A DNA stretch of 64,000 nucleotides from Welwitschia mirabilis (lineage: Eukaryota > Gnetophyta > Gnetopsida > Welwitschiales): positions 76,690,178 to 76,754,177 of the forward strand of contig JBOZIK010000001.1 in assembly GCA_051453625.1 (NCBI GenBank), given 5' to 3'. Below the pieces are notes generated by a model that saw only the letters and a program-made list of their open reading frames with translations, was not told the DNA's origin and made no database searches. The stretch's first letter is position 1. The number at the start of each line of letters is the position of its first letter. Positions 1 through 10,344 of this stretch are shown in pieces. The position numbers and the translations under genes were made by a program.

Positions 1-254
1 ATTGGTTATGGTGATTCTTCTTTAGGTTCAAGTTCAAGTGAAGTTTCCTTCAAGTAGAAGAATGTTGAGATATGTGTAAATTCAACTTTACTTAAGATAG
101 AGTTTTTTTTCTCATTGAAATGTAAATTAGCTTTTCTATTTTCTCTTCTTACGTCCAAGCTTTTCTATTTTCTCTTCTTACGTCCAGTTTAAGCAGAATG
201 GTGTGTTGGTACGAGTTTAAGCACTCTTCCAACTGTATGGAGGAGAGGAGGATG
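1..254. other. Left flank outside the inverted duplication
   Basis: No counterpart of this stretch is found beyond 30,657 on the other arm, so it lies outside the duplication. It is AT-rich, holds a 29-bp perfect tandem repeat (129-186) and runs into the start of a short open frame at 198. No protein family is recognised. Confidence 0.5.
129..186. repeat. 29-bp perfect tandem duplication
   Basis: Two identical 29-bp units, 129-157 and 158-186, each beginning AGCTTTTCTA and ending TTACGTCCA. Perfect identity points to a recent slippage event or a local assembly stutter. Confidence 0.9.
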
Positions 255-365
255 AGTTCTTCGCAATCGTTTCTCTTGTCGGAACATGGTTTCTCGAAAG
301 CGTCATCCTCTTCAGCCTCTGTCAACAAAATGCCTTTGTTCAATAGACGTCTTCTGTGCTCCTAA
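198..365 (+). other. Short open frame, possible exon remnant at the arm end
   Basis: An ATG-initiated frame of 55 codons ends in TAA at 363-365. Its last third (from about 267) matches the minus strand of the other arm at 30,547-30,648 in the same frame and with the same stop. The shared part is serine-rich (ASSSSASVNKM) followed by an L-x-N-x-RLLC end. One 3-bp length difference keeps the frame. No family is recognised. It could be a first exon, a small peptide or a chance open frame; the upstream half is not shared by the other arm. Confidence 0.25.
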
Positions 366-483
366 TCAATGAAACAGACAGAGGGACTTTCTTTAGAAGC
401 AGCTTTGAAGCAACACCATCGCGTTGTTCAACCCAACCCCTGGGGCTTTCATTTTCCAGAGTCTTAACTCTTCTTTCTCGTTA

Positions 484-737
484 CATATCAGCTTTTATGT
501 CAGTATAAGTGTTTCTAGTTTTTTTAGCGGTAATTCGATTTTTAATATTTCTTTTCGCAGNNNNNNNNNNNNNNNNNNNNNNNNNNNNNNNNNNNNNNNN
601 NNNNNNNNNNNNNNNNNNNNNNNNNNNNNNNNNNNNNNNNNNNNNNNNNNNNNNNNNNNNCATATCAGCTTTTATGTCAGTATAAGTGTTTCTAGTTTTT
701 TTAGCGGTAATTCGATTTTTAATATTTCTTTTCGCAG
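484..737. repeat. 77-bp sequence repeated on both sides of a gap (probable assembly artefact)
   Basis: Positions 484-560 and 661-737 are identical 77-mers separated by exactly 100 N. The other arm has this sequence once (about 30,354-30,431 on minus). The simplest reading is two contigs that overlap by 77 bp but were scaffolded with a default gap. Confidence 0.8.
561..660. other. Assembly gap, 100 N
   Basis: Exactly 100 N, a usual placeholder for a gap of unknown size. Flanked by the identical 77-mers, so the true gap is probably zero or negative. At this place the other arm has a 57-bp terminal-exon candidate. Confidence 0.95.
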
Positions 738-1204
738 AAGCCATATATGGATTTCTTTGTTAATTTCCTTCTTGCCTTGTTTACATATGTAATATGACTT
801 ATTAAACACAAACTAAGTGAAAATTTTGAAGAAATCATTGCAACAGATTTAACATAGAAAATCCATTATACTGTGCTGTGATTTATTAAACATTCTTTGA
901 AATTGTAAGGGTTCTGTAAGCCGTAGCGAAGAAACCATTTCTAGCAAACGGGCAACCATCACAAAAATTCTGATAACAATTGCGCGCTTCTCCAAAAAGT
1001 TCTTATTGCCAACCGGACTTAAAAAGAGGGGTGACGAAGTTAAGAATCCCCACTAAGCTATTGCTGTAATGTAATCTATCGAATATTACGAACATAACAA
1101 CACTTGCTTTCGTAGAAACCTGTGAAAAATGTTTAAAATTGTGAATAATCAAATCTGCAACTTAGTGCTCACAGATACGTTGCTCCAAAGGATCAAAACA
1201 TCTG

Positions 1205-1208
1205 AAAA
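1205..1208 (-). terminator. Weak Pol III terminator for tRNA-Ala(UGC)
   Basis: On the minus strand the first run of four T after the tRNA lies here, about 35 bases past its 3' end. The run directly after the gene is broken to TTTCT, whereas the other copy has TTTTT there. Termination may be less efficient, giving a longer trailer. Confidence 0.45.
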
Positions 1209-1242
1209 GGAATTTGAAATAGAATTACGTCGACAGAAACTT

Positions 1243-1315
1243 TGGAGATGCGGGGTATCGATCCCCGTGCCTCTCGCATGCAAAGCGAGCGCTCTACCAT
1301 ATGAGCTACATCCCC
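1243..1315 (-). tRNA. tRNA-Ala (anticodon UGC)
   Basis: The minus strand gives a 73-nt cloverleaf with a paired acceptor stem (GGGGATG with CATCTCC, one G-U), discriminator A, D arm GCTC/GAGC, anticodon stem CTCGC/GCGAG with loop TTTGCAT (anticodon TGC), and T arm CGGGG/CCCCG. Internal Pol III boxes are TAGCTCATATGG (A) and GGATCGATACC (B). No intron, and CCA is not encoded, as expected of a nuclear gene. It decodes GCA alanine codons by pairing and others by wobble. Compared with the copy at 29,655-29,727 it differs at positions 15, 34, 64 and 69, all C/T. Its stems are the more canonical of the two; its terminator is weaker. Confidence 0.93.
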
Positions 1316-1319
1316 ATAT

Positions 1320-2465
1320 GATAAATATTTGTAGTAAGATTAAAACTAGTCTCACTTATAAATCACGAAACCATATGAAGAACCGAATTTAGCAGTTGAA
1401 ACACCATTTTGACAGGAAAAGGAATGTTAAGAGATGGTCTGAGTTTATGAAACCGTACTAAGGAATTTGAATTGCTGGTAATTTAAAAGAGTTATTTCAA
1501 AACATAAATATGATAATACAATTCATCCTCATGCATCGTCTCGCTTGCCTCCTCTTTGATAACAGGGTTGAACTCATATAATGACATAGATATTCATAAG
1601 ATGTTATGGTTAATGAGTGCTTTGTAGCATGTGTTTGTTGCTTCGATTGGGTCTGATGTATGCATATGCAATCCTATGCTTGTGCATAATTTGATTATAT
1701 ATTTATTTTAAAAATCATAATAACTATTTTAGTATTTGATGAAGTTAATTCATGAAAAATTTATCATAGTTTTTAGGGTTATTAGTTTACTTGACCATGT
1801 AAGTTATGTTTCTGTTTTAATAATTCTAATGGAATGTGAAGAAAAAATTTTACTTAAGTAGTGTAAACTACCTTAGCTTAGATGATGAAAATTACATTTC
1901 AATGTTGCATGTATTGCTCTATTCCAATTAACCTTAAACGCAATAGTGTCCTATGCCTTTGTAGTCATATTCAAGTTCAATACCACATTACATTTAGCTT
2001 TGACATTGGAGCATTATGGTTTTCTATTTTCTTTTCCTTTTTACCCCCTTCCCTAGTCATTTAGAAAAGTACAATGGTGATTATGTCTTTTGCAAAAAGT
2101 TGTTTTCCCAAGCTTAAATTTTGTATGTTCTTGCTTCATACAGATTGAAATATTTACATCTTTCTAGTTTGGCTTGATCTTGTGAGCACATCTAAAAATA
2201 TAGTAGAAAACATGTATAGAGAAATACAATGTTAAGAGCATGATTTAGCAGAAATATTTTTTAAAAAAATGTCATGTTGATAATTACTTTGATTTTTTCA
2301 CATGTAAATTATTTATAAAAACATTGTGAGTTCAATTCTAGAAAATGTCCTTTAATAGAGGATTTACTTAAATATTTCTTAATGACATCTTACAATTGAG
2401 TATTAGAAAGAATTGACTAGTGATGTCATTACAAATCTACAGCCAAGGCTAAGAAACCTACTTTA
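1320..2465. other. AT-rich arm sequence without recognised gene
   Basis: This stretch matches 28,510-29,640 in reverse. It holds only short frames that are not preserved between the arms. No transposon domain is visible. Confidence 0.6.
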
Positions 2466-2826
2466 TCCACTTGAACTAGAGTCCTCTTAGAAAGCCTATA
2501 AGGAATCTGAGTATTACATAGAGGTAAAGTAAAGAGCCCTTATGAATGCATGATTCATGGAAAACATGATATAGCAACCATGACCATAACACAAACTTGC
2601 TCACTCCCTAATACTTTAGAACAATTATAAGAAGAGAGGGCACATTGTCTATCCATTGAAAGCTAAGTCCCTTAGGAAGCCTATGGAAAAACTAAGTATT
2701 AAATGAAAGTAAAGACAAGAACCCTTATGAATGCATGGCTTATGAACAACATGATATAGCGGCACAACACTAGACCACTCACTCTTTAATACTTTACAAT
2801 AATTGTAAGAAGAGAGGGAACATTGC
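2466..2826. repeat. Tandem duplication, unit about 180 bp
   Basis: Two diverged copies about 178 bp apart, marked by GAAGAGAGGG at 2,631-2,640 and 2,809-2,818 and by CTTATGAATGCATG in each. The same duplicated pair is present in the other arm (28,165-28,510), so it arose before the arms separated. Confidence 0.75.
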
Positions 2827-3159
2827 AAAGAATTATTAAAAGAATAAGAATGGAATAAACACAAACATTGGAACGATGCAAACCAACATAAGTCTAGCAA
2901 CAAATTAGCAAGAGGGTATCTACAACCATTCAAATAAGTTTTCTTAATAATTAGCTTTTGTTACTAAACTAAAAGTCCTTTTAGAAGATAAATCATTTTT
3001 GTTTATACTTGATAATAGTGTTAATCATAATTTTATTTCACATAAATCTATACCACATTTTAAGAATACAATAATTAAAGAATTAAGACCTAAAGTTGAA
3101 GTAGTAAGTGGAGAGGTTATTATGAAAACTAGAAATTTCATTCCATTAAACAATTATCT

Positions 3160-3760
3160 TAATAATATATAGTACTAATTAAGGAAACTATTTTTAAAAT
3201 GATTCATTATTTATTATACCAACTAGTTAATGTTACTTAATGATTTATTATATTGTATGACGTATATATGGCAGTGGTACTATCATTGCACATAGTGATG
3301 TTAAAAAGTAAAATATATGCAACAATAATACATTTATAACACATATTACTATAATATAAGGTTGGAACTTGTAATAATAAGAAGTAATACCTAAAATAAC
3401 AAAGATCATTCTAAAATTTACTTTTTTACTTCTTTTAGAAATATTTTAATAATGTATCCATATCTAGGCACTTTTGATAAAGATAATAAATATTCATTAG
3501 GAAAGAAATCATTCAACATGAAATGATTATTTTCCACTATATTGTGTAAAAATCTTAAGCCATGCTTTATAACATGATTATTTTAGTAGTTGAAAATCTA
3601 AAGGTGGTATCATTTAACATGGCATGACATGACATAATACCATATGACCATGTGATGCATGATTAATACTTAAAAATTTTCTTATGTATGTGAAATATAA
3701 AAACATATTATTAGAAATTAAGGAGGGAAATGCATTCTATTTATTTTATTTATTCTTTCT
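3160..3760 (-). repeat. Dispersed repeat D, left-arm copy
   Basis: The reverse complement resembles 27,180-27,790 and, more weakly, 12,090-12,640. It is rich in TA and has no coding frame. Three copies in differing contexts suggest part of an LTR, probably of a gypsy element, but no TG...CA ends could be fixed. Confidence 0.5.
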
Positions 3761-5038
3761 AATTATCATTTTCTCTTTCTTATTCTTACTCATTTTCAAT
3801 TTCAATAATTACAAACATCCACACTATAATTAGCTTTAAATCTCTTAGCACCATTGGCAGTAATACTATAATAATAAGAGATATAAAATTTAATTGTATC
3901 CAATTAATTCATTGTATAGTTTGATTTCTCTCATTGAAATGATGATTCTACCATAATATGCTATTACTTTTTTTATTGATTTGCATTTATATATTATTTT
4001 CCTTTCTTTGAAGAGCCAAAAATCCTTCTGAGCTTCATCATAGATGTATTCCTTTTCCTTAAGGATGTCTACCATGACATTCCTTAGATATTTTAGAATG
4101 AGGAGCCTCTGCTTGAACTTTTTTAAATCAATCTTAAAGACATAAAAATAAATAAAAAGAATGAGTTTAATTTAGATGAATGTTATCAAAAACACTAGTA
4201 TTAATTTATTACATTAGTTCTCCAACCTTAATATGAGGATAGCATTAATGATGATGTAAAACTTTTGATTTATAAAAATTATTAGATAAATTATGGGATT
4301 CAAGGGAATTTGATGAACTACATGTAATTTTTTAAAATGGAAACCATTTTAGCATTTTATGGGAAATTAGTGTTCATAAAGTTTTAGATAGAATGATACT
4401 TTTTTAACTTTATGGATACATGTATAAGGAGTAGAAATCACATACATATTATACATATTGGTTAAAGATAGAATGGTAATACATTGTTAAATATAATTCT
4501 TTGAATTATCATTTAGTAGAGAAAAGCTCTACACTTAGGCTCAGGACCAATTCTCTTAGGTTGAAGTAGAATTAATAGGAGACGATATCCCATTTTCTAA
4601 AGTAGAATAGTGGATTAAAAAAAATATGAATGTATTAATAAAAGATATTTATTTTGGTGATGACAATTTATAATCATGCTAGCAATATGGTAGATTTGCA
4701 AGAAGACCACTAAAAAGTGTCACCTTAGTGAGAAGATGAAGTGAAAATGTTGTACCTAAATGTAATTCATTTCTCATAATATAAGTTAAAGTATTAAACT
4801 TAAATAGACTATTTCCAAGAACTGTTAAAGTAAGATAATCTCTCATGAGTCTTTATCATACTAAAAACATGTAAACCAATAGACATTTAAAACACTAACA
4901 AGCTTATCACATAATCTACTATTGAAGTTATCATGATAGTAGCAATTAAAAGAAATAGTTTTAAACTAGCACATTGCTAGATGTATTATACTTCTTATCA
5001 AAGAGGAAGAATTCATTCATATGATTATAGCACAATGT
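3761..5038. other. AT-rich arm sequence, no gene seen
   Basis: This follows 26,050-27,180 of the other arm in reverse. A 61-codon minus frame at 3,890-4,075 is not recognised and its counterpart is broken, so it is not called as a gene. Confidence 0.5.
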
Positions 5039-5055
5039 AATATTTAGGTGTTTAT
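5039..5055. repeat. LINE target-site duplication, 5' copy
   Basis: AATATTTAGGTGTTTAT here is repeated exactly at 6,114-6,130 on the other side of the insertion. The opposite arm has the site once, at 26,034-26,050, with two base changes. Confidence 0.9.
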
Positions 5056-6113
5056 GAGGCGAGGAAACCCTGATAGGATGCAGGATACCCTTTTTTGGGA
5101 TCTCTCATTATCTGAAAGACTCAGTGCATTTTTGGGTATGATATGCATTTCACAGATGAGCAGGCGGCAGTGTTTGATTGCACACTAAGGGCTAATCAGT
5201 CTAGGCTTCAGTCTTATGGAAGGGTATGATAATTGAGCAGTAATTTTAGACCTACTAGATTCATTAGCAAGGTTTTCATCTTCAAACGATTGAATTCTTA
5301 CCAAGAGGTACATCATCATATGTACTATTTTATTCCTTCCATTGTAGCCTTTCACAGTGCTGTAGGTCTGTGCAGTATTCTCCTATAGCCTTTCATAATG
5401 TGCCTTTAGTTCATTTCTTAGATTGATGTTTAGTGTGGTAGGAGGTTTTGTAGTTTTTTTAGTAGATATTTTGGGCCTAGAATGTTTTTTATCTATAGAA
5501 TAAGTGCTCAGTTGCCCAAGGATTGTCCTTTGTGGGAATTGAATTTCCTGAAGGCTTACTGACCTAACATTAGAGCTTATTCTTCAGTATGTGATTTCCC
5601 AAGGTCCTATTGTGCAAAGATCCCAATGGAGTGGAGTAGTATGGCATTCTAGTAGAAATTTGATTTTTCCAAGGCCATTAGAGAAAAAACTGATTTCACA
5701 GAGTGTTTCCATTCTAAGAAGTACCATTCTGGTTATAGTGCTAGAAGTTTAATGAAATTGTATTGAATTGAGCAGAGTTGAAGTTATATAGGTGTTTGCA
5801 GTTTTGATCTGATCTAGGAAGACTCTGTTGTAGCCAGCAATAGCCTTCTTACTTGGTTTTAGTTATATTTTCTCTAATTGTTTCAATATGTATATGATCT
5901 TGAATACCATATATGAAAATATTTGAAATATATTTTATACCATTAGGTATATGAAGGGATGTTTTGGCTATCCTACGTGATTGCTTTGGTATCAACAATG
6001 TTGTATTCTAGGCTTTGGGTGACCCATCTTACTGATGTTATTCCCTGTGTTTTCTATATGAGTTGTACTTTCAATGTTCCAGCAACGAAATTCACTTAAT
6101 TTTCATTAAAAAA
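5056..6113 (+). mobile_element. 5'-truncated LINE (family beta), plus strand
   Basis: A 1.06-kb insert, richer in GC than its surroundings, ends in TTTCATTAAAAAAAA and is flanked by 17-bp direct repeats. These are marks of target-primed reverse transcription. Its 3' end resembles that of the LINE ending at 15,248, which sits on the opposite strand. No intact ORF remains and no catalytic motif is seen, consistent with a copy holding only the 3' end. The opposite arm is uninterrupted at the same site, so the insertion came after the arms duplicated. Confidence 0.85.
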
Positions 6114-6130
6114 AATATTTAGGTGTTTAT
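6114..6130. repeat. LINE target-site duplication, 3' copy
   Basis: Exact second copy of 5,039-5,055, directly after the A run. The boundary with the poly-A is ambiguous by a few bases. Confidence 0.9.
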
Positions 6131-7227
6131 CATCAAATAGAATAAAGTATGAGAGCTTATCACAACATTCATAAACATGAAGTGAGAAAAAAAAAAGAAA
6201 GAAAATGAAAGTTAAGGGACAACAAAGTTGTTTAGAACATACATAAATATTTATAGAGTCAAGGTAATCATCAAAACATTTAAGATTGTAAAAAGAAGGA
6301 TTTAAAATCTAGGAATGATATTAGTTAGGATTGATCTATGTGTGTTTTATCATGAATATGCCTTGACATTTTTTAGATTATTATTTTTTATATTCCTTTA
6401 TTGAAAAATAATATATGTAATCTAATTGTAATTCAAATAAATTACTAATAGTACTATAAGTTTAGTATTTTGATATAAGAAAATAGAAACATAAAGAGGA
6501 GTGGGAGGTTGTGAATGTAAGTGATTAATAAAATTATTTTCTAGCCATCAACTAATTTAAATTATTATAATCTTGAAATACTATAACTTAAACATAACTT
6601 TTGTTTAAATGCATCTATTTATGCAAGATTTTTCTTTTTTTCTTTTTTTCCCCTTAGAATCAAATTCTTATTCATCATAACACCTATTTTGAAAATTCTA
6701 AAAATGAATAAGAAGGTCACTATTATTACAAATACTTGTGAAAAAGAAATAGGATTAATTTTGAAATAAGACAAATAGATAATCACTTATCAATCTAGAA
6801 AACTTAATACACATGAAAAGAATTATCTAGTACATTAATTAGAGCTATGAATAATTAGTTGTGCCTTAAGGTTTAGAGGCGTTACCTCTTAGAAGACATG
6901 TTTTATCTAAGAACGGATCACAAAAGCCTCAAATACCTATAGATCTAAATAATCCATAATATAAAACATAGAAAATTGATTAAGATACAACTTAATATGA
7001 CTTTACTATGAAGTGTGTCCTAGATCTAAGAAATGCATTGCTAATTTCCTTAGTTTAATTTTGTGTATTCTTATTTTTGAAATGAACTCTAAGATGATAA
7101 ACAAAATCAAAGAGTAACTCTTAAATGATGCATTCTTTGAATATATGTTAAAACATATCATAGAAAAAGAAGAGGTATCATTCTATTCAATAACAATAAA
7201 TGATATTTTAGTTAAAAAAGTAAGGAT
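6131..7227. other. AT-rich arm sequence upstream of G3 integrase
   Basis: No reading frame of note. The part to about 6,975 matches the right arm up to its gap; 6,975-7,727 has no counterpart there because of the N run at 25,120. Confidence 0.5.
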
Positions 7228-8190
7228 GTGCATACCCATGGTTCCATGAAGGATCAAATTTTAAAGGAAAATCATGAAGTACTTTACATAGGGCAAAACA
7301 TGTATCAACATCTAGAAACATTAATACTAGCTAAGAATGTGTTTTTAGATGAAAGACTTCATAAAAGAATTTCTTATGTGCTAGCACATAAAGTAGTTAA
7401 AACCTATAGGATGCATTAAACCATTAGAAGTTCTTGCTTGTAAGGGGAGATAAATCATGATGGATTTTATTATAAGATTACTAAACAATCTAATACTCAT
7501 TCTATTTTCATATATTTTAATAAGATAATCAAGATGGCATACTTTATTTCAACCAAGAAGACAACCACAGTAGAACAAATAAGGTGTAGTTTTATGAAGG
7601 AAAATTTCAAGTTATGTGAAGATCCTAAGGTTATCTACTAGTATCATGATCTTAAGTTCCTTTTCAACTTTTGGCAAGAATTCTTTAAGGAACTAGAACT
7701 TCAACATATTTTAGCATGACTTCCATTCAATGATTGACATATAAACTAAATGAAACAACTAAAACTTTAAAATATTTTTTAAAAAGTTATGTAGTAGGTT
7801 AGCTCATTATATGAAAATATCATCTTCATCTAGTAGAATATTCATGCAATTAGAAATCCCAAGAATTAATTTATTGTCTTCATTTTAGGGTAATATATAG
7901 AAGGAATTGTTCCACATCCATCACTTAAACAAATTTAATTAATGAAATAAATGATTAAAAATGAATATTAAGAAAATGAAAGAAATCATTAAGAATGCAT
8001 AGAAGAAGCTTAAGATCAATACAACAAGTATTATTACGAAAAGAATTCACATTAAATCTTCCATATAGAAGACTAGTTATTTCTTTAGATTAAGAAAAAA
8101 GAGAATTCTGAGAATCAAGAAAGTATAGTATCCTTACTTCTAGATAGTATTGACCCTTCCTCATAGGAAATAGAATACAATAATTAGCAT
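7228..8190 (+). pseudogene. Ty3/gypsy integrase remnant (family G3)
   Basis: A 63-codon open frame (7,228-7,419) resembles the H2C2 zinc-finger end of gypsy integrase, with the usual cysteines replaced (LAHKVVKTYR). Reading on with stops and frameshifts, IIKMAYFISTKKTTTVEQI matches the start of the integrase core, ELELQHILA the region before the central catalytic segment, and LRKKRILRIKKV the C-terminal DNA-binding part. The first half of the element (gag, protease, RT) is not visible upstream. The right arm carries the same remnant on minus, mostly hidden by a gap. Inactive: multiple stops, no intact catalytic set. Confidence 0.7.
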
Positions 8191-8239
8191 TTAAATCTAA
8201 TATTTTTCCAATCCTTGAAATAGGACTCATCTCATATTC

Positions 8240-8915
8240 CATATTGGTTACTTAAATTATACAATAAAAGATAATGTAATGATTGTGTCATTACTTGAAA
8301 ATAATTTCTAATTTTAATATAATATTACTTTTGTGATGAATCAAATTAGAATCAAAGATGTAAGAAAAAATAGATGAATGGAAAAACCTTTAAGAAGTAT
8401 TAATTGAATTATCTCATTATGATTAATACATTTAGAAAAATAAGAAAACTTTATGCAAAAATATGAAAAACAAAGGAACGCTAACCATATTAGAATGTTT
8501 CCATATAAAATGCTTATGTATACATAATTAAGATAGGTTATGATACACTATTTCTCTTCAGTTTTGTATTAGACAATAGGGATGAGGATTTTAAGGTTTT
8601 AAATAATGAGGGAAAAATTATCAAAGTATAGCCATTTGACAATGAATTACAATCCTAAGAACGAAACTCTATTACATTCCATGAACCTAAGTGCTAAGAG
8701 GAAATGGAAGTTAATTAAAATCACCAAAAATTTATGTGATATTCAAATCTTAGTAAGGATAATATTAAGATTCCTTAGTAAGATATCATTAATAGATAGT
8801 TAATCCTAATGAGACATCTTTATTATGCATTTGATATAGTAAGAATTAAAATACTTGATAAAGTAGTTGTATTAATTTATTAAAAAGTCAATGATTAATC
8901 AAACATCCACTTAAG
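8240..8915 (-). repeat. Dispersed repeat R, left-arm copy (probable gypsy LTR)
   Basis: The reverse complement matches 23,964-24,640, 41,693-42,365 and 45,070-45,628, and in part 15,089-15,247. In three copies it directly follows a G1 integrase in the same orientation, as a 3' LTR would, and the G1 copies show a purine run TTAAGGGA just before TG. No coding frame. Confidence 0.65.
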
Positions 8916-8920
8916 GGTAT
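8916..8920. other. Empty site of the copia A/B insertion
   Basis: On the minus strand the left arm reads on from a G1 integrase into R through ATACC. In copia B the sequence right after the 3' LTR is ATACC, in copia A ATGCT. This looks like the uninterrupted form of the 5-bp target. Confidence 0.6.
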
Positions 8921-9283
8921 GATTGTTATACAAATATGTTAGAGCAAAATTAACAATCTTTAATCCATATCATAAGGATGATTAGGTCATGGAATAGGAA
9001 ATTCAAAAAAGGTGATTACAATCGTTGCTTACCCACCAAGCTACCTTAAATAGAAGGTTAGAAGGTAGATCCTCTTGGCTAGTTCATCAAACTAGATGAC
9101 CCTCCATGAGATGGACTTTTATAGTTCCTGCAAAAGTCAACTCTTAAAAAATTAAGAAAAATTTGATGTTTTCAATTATGTGATTTCTTTCATTTTTTTA
9201 ATAGTGTTTTTATCTTAAAATATATTTTCATTCTATATGGTAATTTAGTTAGAAATTAGTGATGAAGAATTGTTACATGAATA
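8916..9283 (-). pseudogene. Gypsy G1 integrase fragment, inverted copy
   Basis: On minus, FDELAKRIYLL (about 9,061-9,100) matches the conserved D-R-L-x-K-x-x-x-F start of the integrase core, followed by a decayed form of the region holding the second catalytic Asp. It is the reverse of 14,690-15,088 and resembles 44,680-45,069. A LINE interrupts it at 9,284; its continuation is at 10,191-10,344. Confidence 0.65.
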
Positions 9284-10190
9284 AATAACTATTATTTTTG
9301 AATAAAATTTGGATGAATTTCATTACTAAAGTGTTATAGTACAAACTCAAACAAAATACATGAGAGGAAAGATTAGAAGGATGAAAATAAATGCTGATTA
9401 TATGGCTCTGGGGGCTGAAACATACCAGTTCAAGCTCATATATGCTAGTTAAACTAAGCAAAAACAAAGTCTCACTAAAACCAGCCTAAAAAACGGACTA
9501 AAAGCTCTTTGAGAATAGATAAAGTGCTCACTCCTCCCTAGACCTGTAATAATTCTGCACATAAGAATGTTCAAAAAGAAAATAAGTGGTAGGCATTGCA
9601 TGGTGAAAGCTTAGCCTTTTATTGATGAAGGACCCACTGAAACAGAGCCATGAAGCTTACTCTGTGGAGGTTTGAGGGCCAAGAAACCAATTTCCAGACA
9701 CTAAGTAAATGATTTCATAAAAATGAAAACATGCAACCTAACAAACTCCTCATTCAAAAATCACAATATATAGGAAATCTGGAGAAAACTCTTACTGAAA
9801 AAGAAATAAAAGAGAAAGAGCACTATGAGTGCTATATAAAACTACCCTCATTACAAGCACCGATCAAGATTGAAAAAGGTGCAGAGTCTGGGAGAGATTG
9901 CCCAAAATCAACCCTTTTTAGACATATTGATAGCTAATATGGTATCTCACAACATAACCTTCAGACAGTTCCAAGTGACTTGGGATCCTTTATGTATGAA
10001 CGCTATTCCAAATTCTGCTACTGATGAAGAAGCGTCTCACTACCCAAGACTATCCAGTTCATTCGAGTCTTGTTCAAAATGTTACTTACACTGCATCTGT
10101 GGCTGCCTTTCCTTTTCATGCATAGAATCGGATCTAGCACTAAGGAACATCTTGTGTTTCTTATAATTTGTAGCTCAAGGATTGTTAACA
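9284..10190 (-). mobile_element. 5'-truncated LINE (family alpha, copy 1)
   Basis: The 3' end on minus reads through a stretch ending TTCATCCAAATTTTATTC and a short A run. It matches the 3' ends at 10,345 and 16,289 (shared GAATGAAATT and TTTCATT on plus). The body is GC-richer than its surroundings and without coding capacity, so it is only the 3' untranslated part. It interrupts a G1 remnant; about 70 bp of G1 seems lost at the site. A 98-codon plus frame at 9,870-10,166 is antisense and not called. Confidence 0.65.
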
Positions 10191-10344
10191 CCCTAGCACA
10201 TCAGTAAAATTAACCTATCATCATATGCATCTTATTAACAAAAATTGAAGTTATAACAATGTAATAATACTTACAATTCAATGCATTAACCATCAAATTT
10301 TCTTTATCCTACTTATGCTTTAATAAAAAATTATATATTAAAAT
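10191..10344 (-). pseudogene. Gypsy G1 fragment between two LINEs
   Basis: The reverse complement resembles 14,527-14,620 (shared AAGATGCATATGATG). It is the continuation of the inverted G1 piece at 8,916-9,283. Confidence 0.55.

Larger units (their letters stand above)
255..8915. repeat. Large inverted duplication, left arm
   Basis: Read on the minus strand this arm follows 23,964-30,657 in the same order: R repeat, G3 integrase, D repeat, a 180-bp tandem duplication, tRNA-Ala, then the gene-like remnant. Anchors seen by eye include 1,243-1,315 with 29,655-29,727 (69 of 73 bases), 3,720-4,080 with 26,900-27,250, 6,131-6,200 with about 25,970-26,033, and 8,461-8,700 with 24,190-24,440. Similarity looks about 80-90 percent outside the tRNA. 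Extra material on this side is the LINE at 5,056-6,113 and about 750 bp that lies in a gap on the other arm. Confidence 0.9.

Noticed and set aside
424-792. 122-codon plus frame and 87-codon minus frame at 481-744
   Set aside because: Both run through the 100-N gap and the artefactual 77-bp duplication; most of the middle is N.
1129-1392. Frames on both strands across the tRNA (also 29,621-29,830)
   Set aside because: They are translations of the tRNA gene and its flanks; the tRNA explains the conservation.
2649-2933. 94-codon minus frame with Cys and Leu
   Set aside because: Falls on the 180-bp tandem duplication; the right-arm counterpart is broken by stops.
9870-10166. 98-codon plus frame with several Cys
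   Set aside because: Lies in the 3' untranslated part of a minus-strand LINE; no family match and no second copy kept open.
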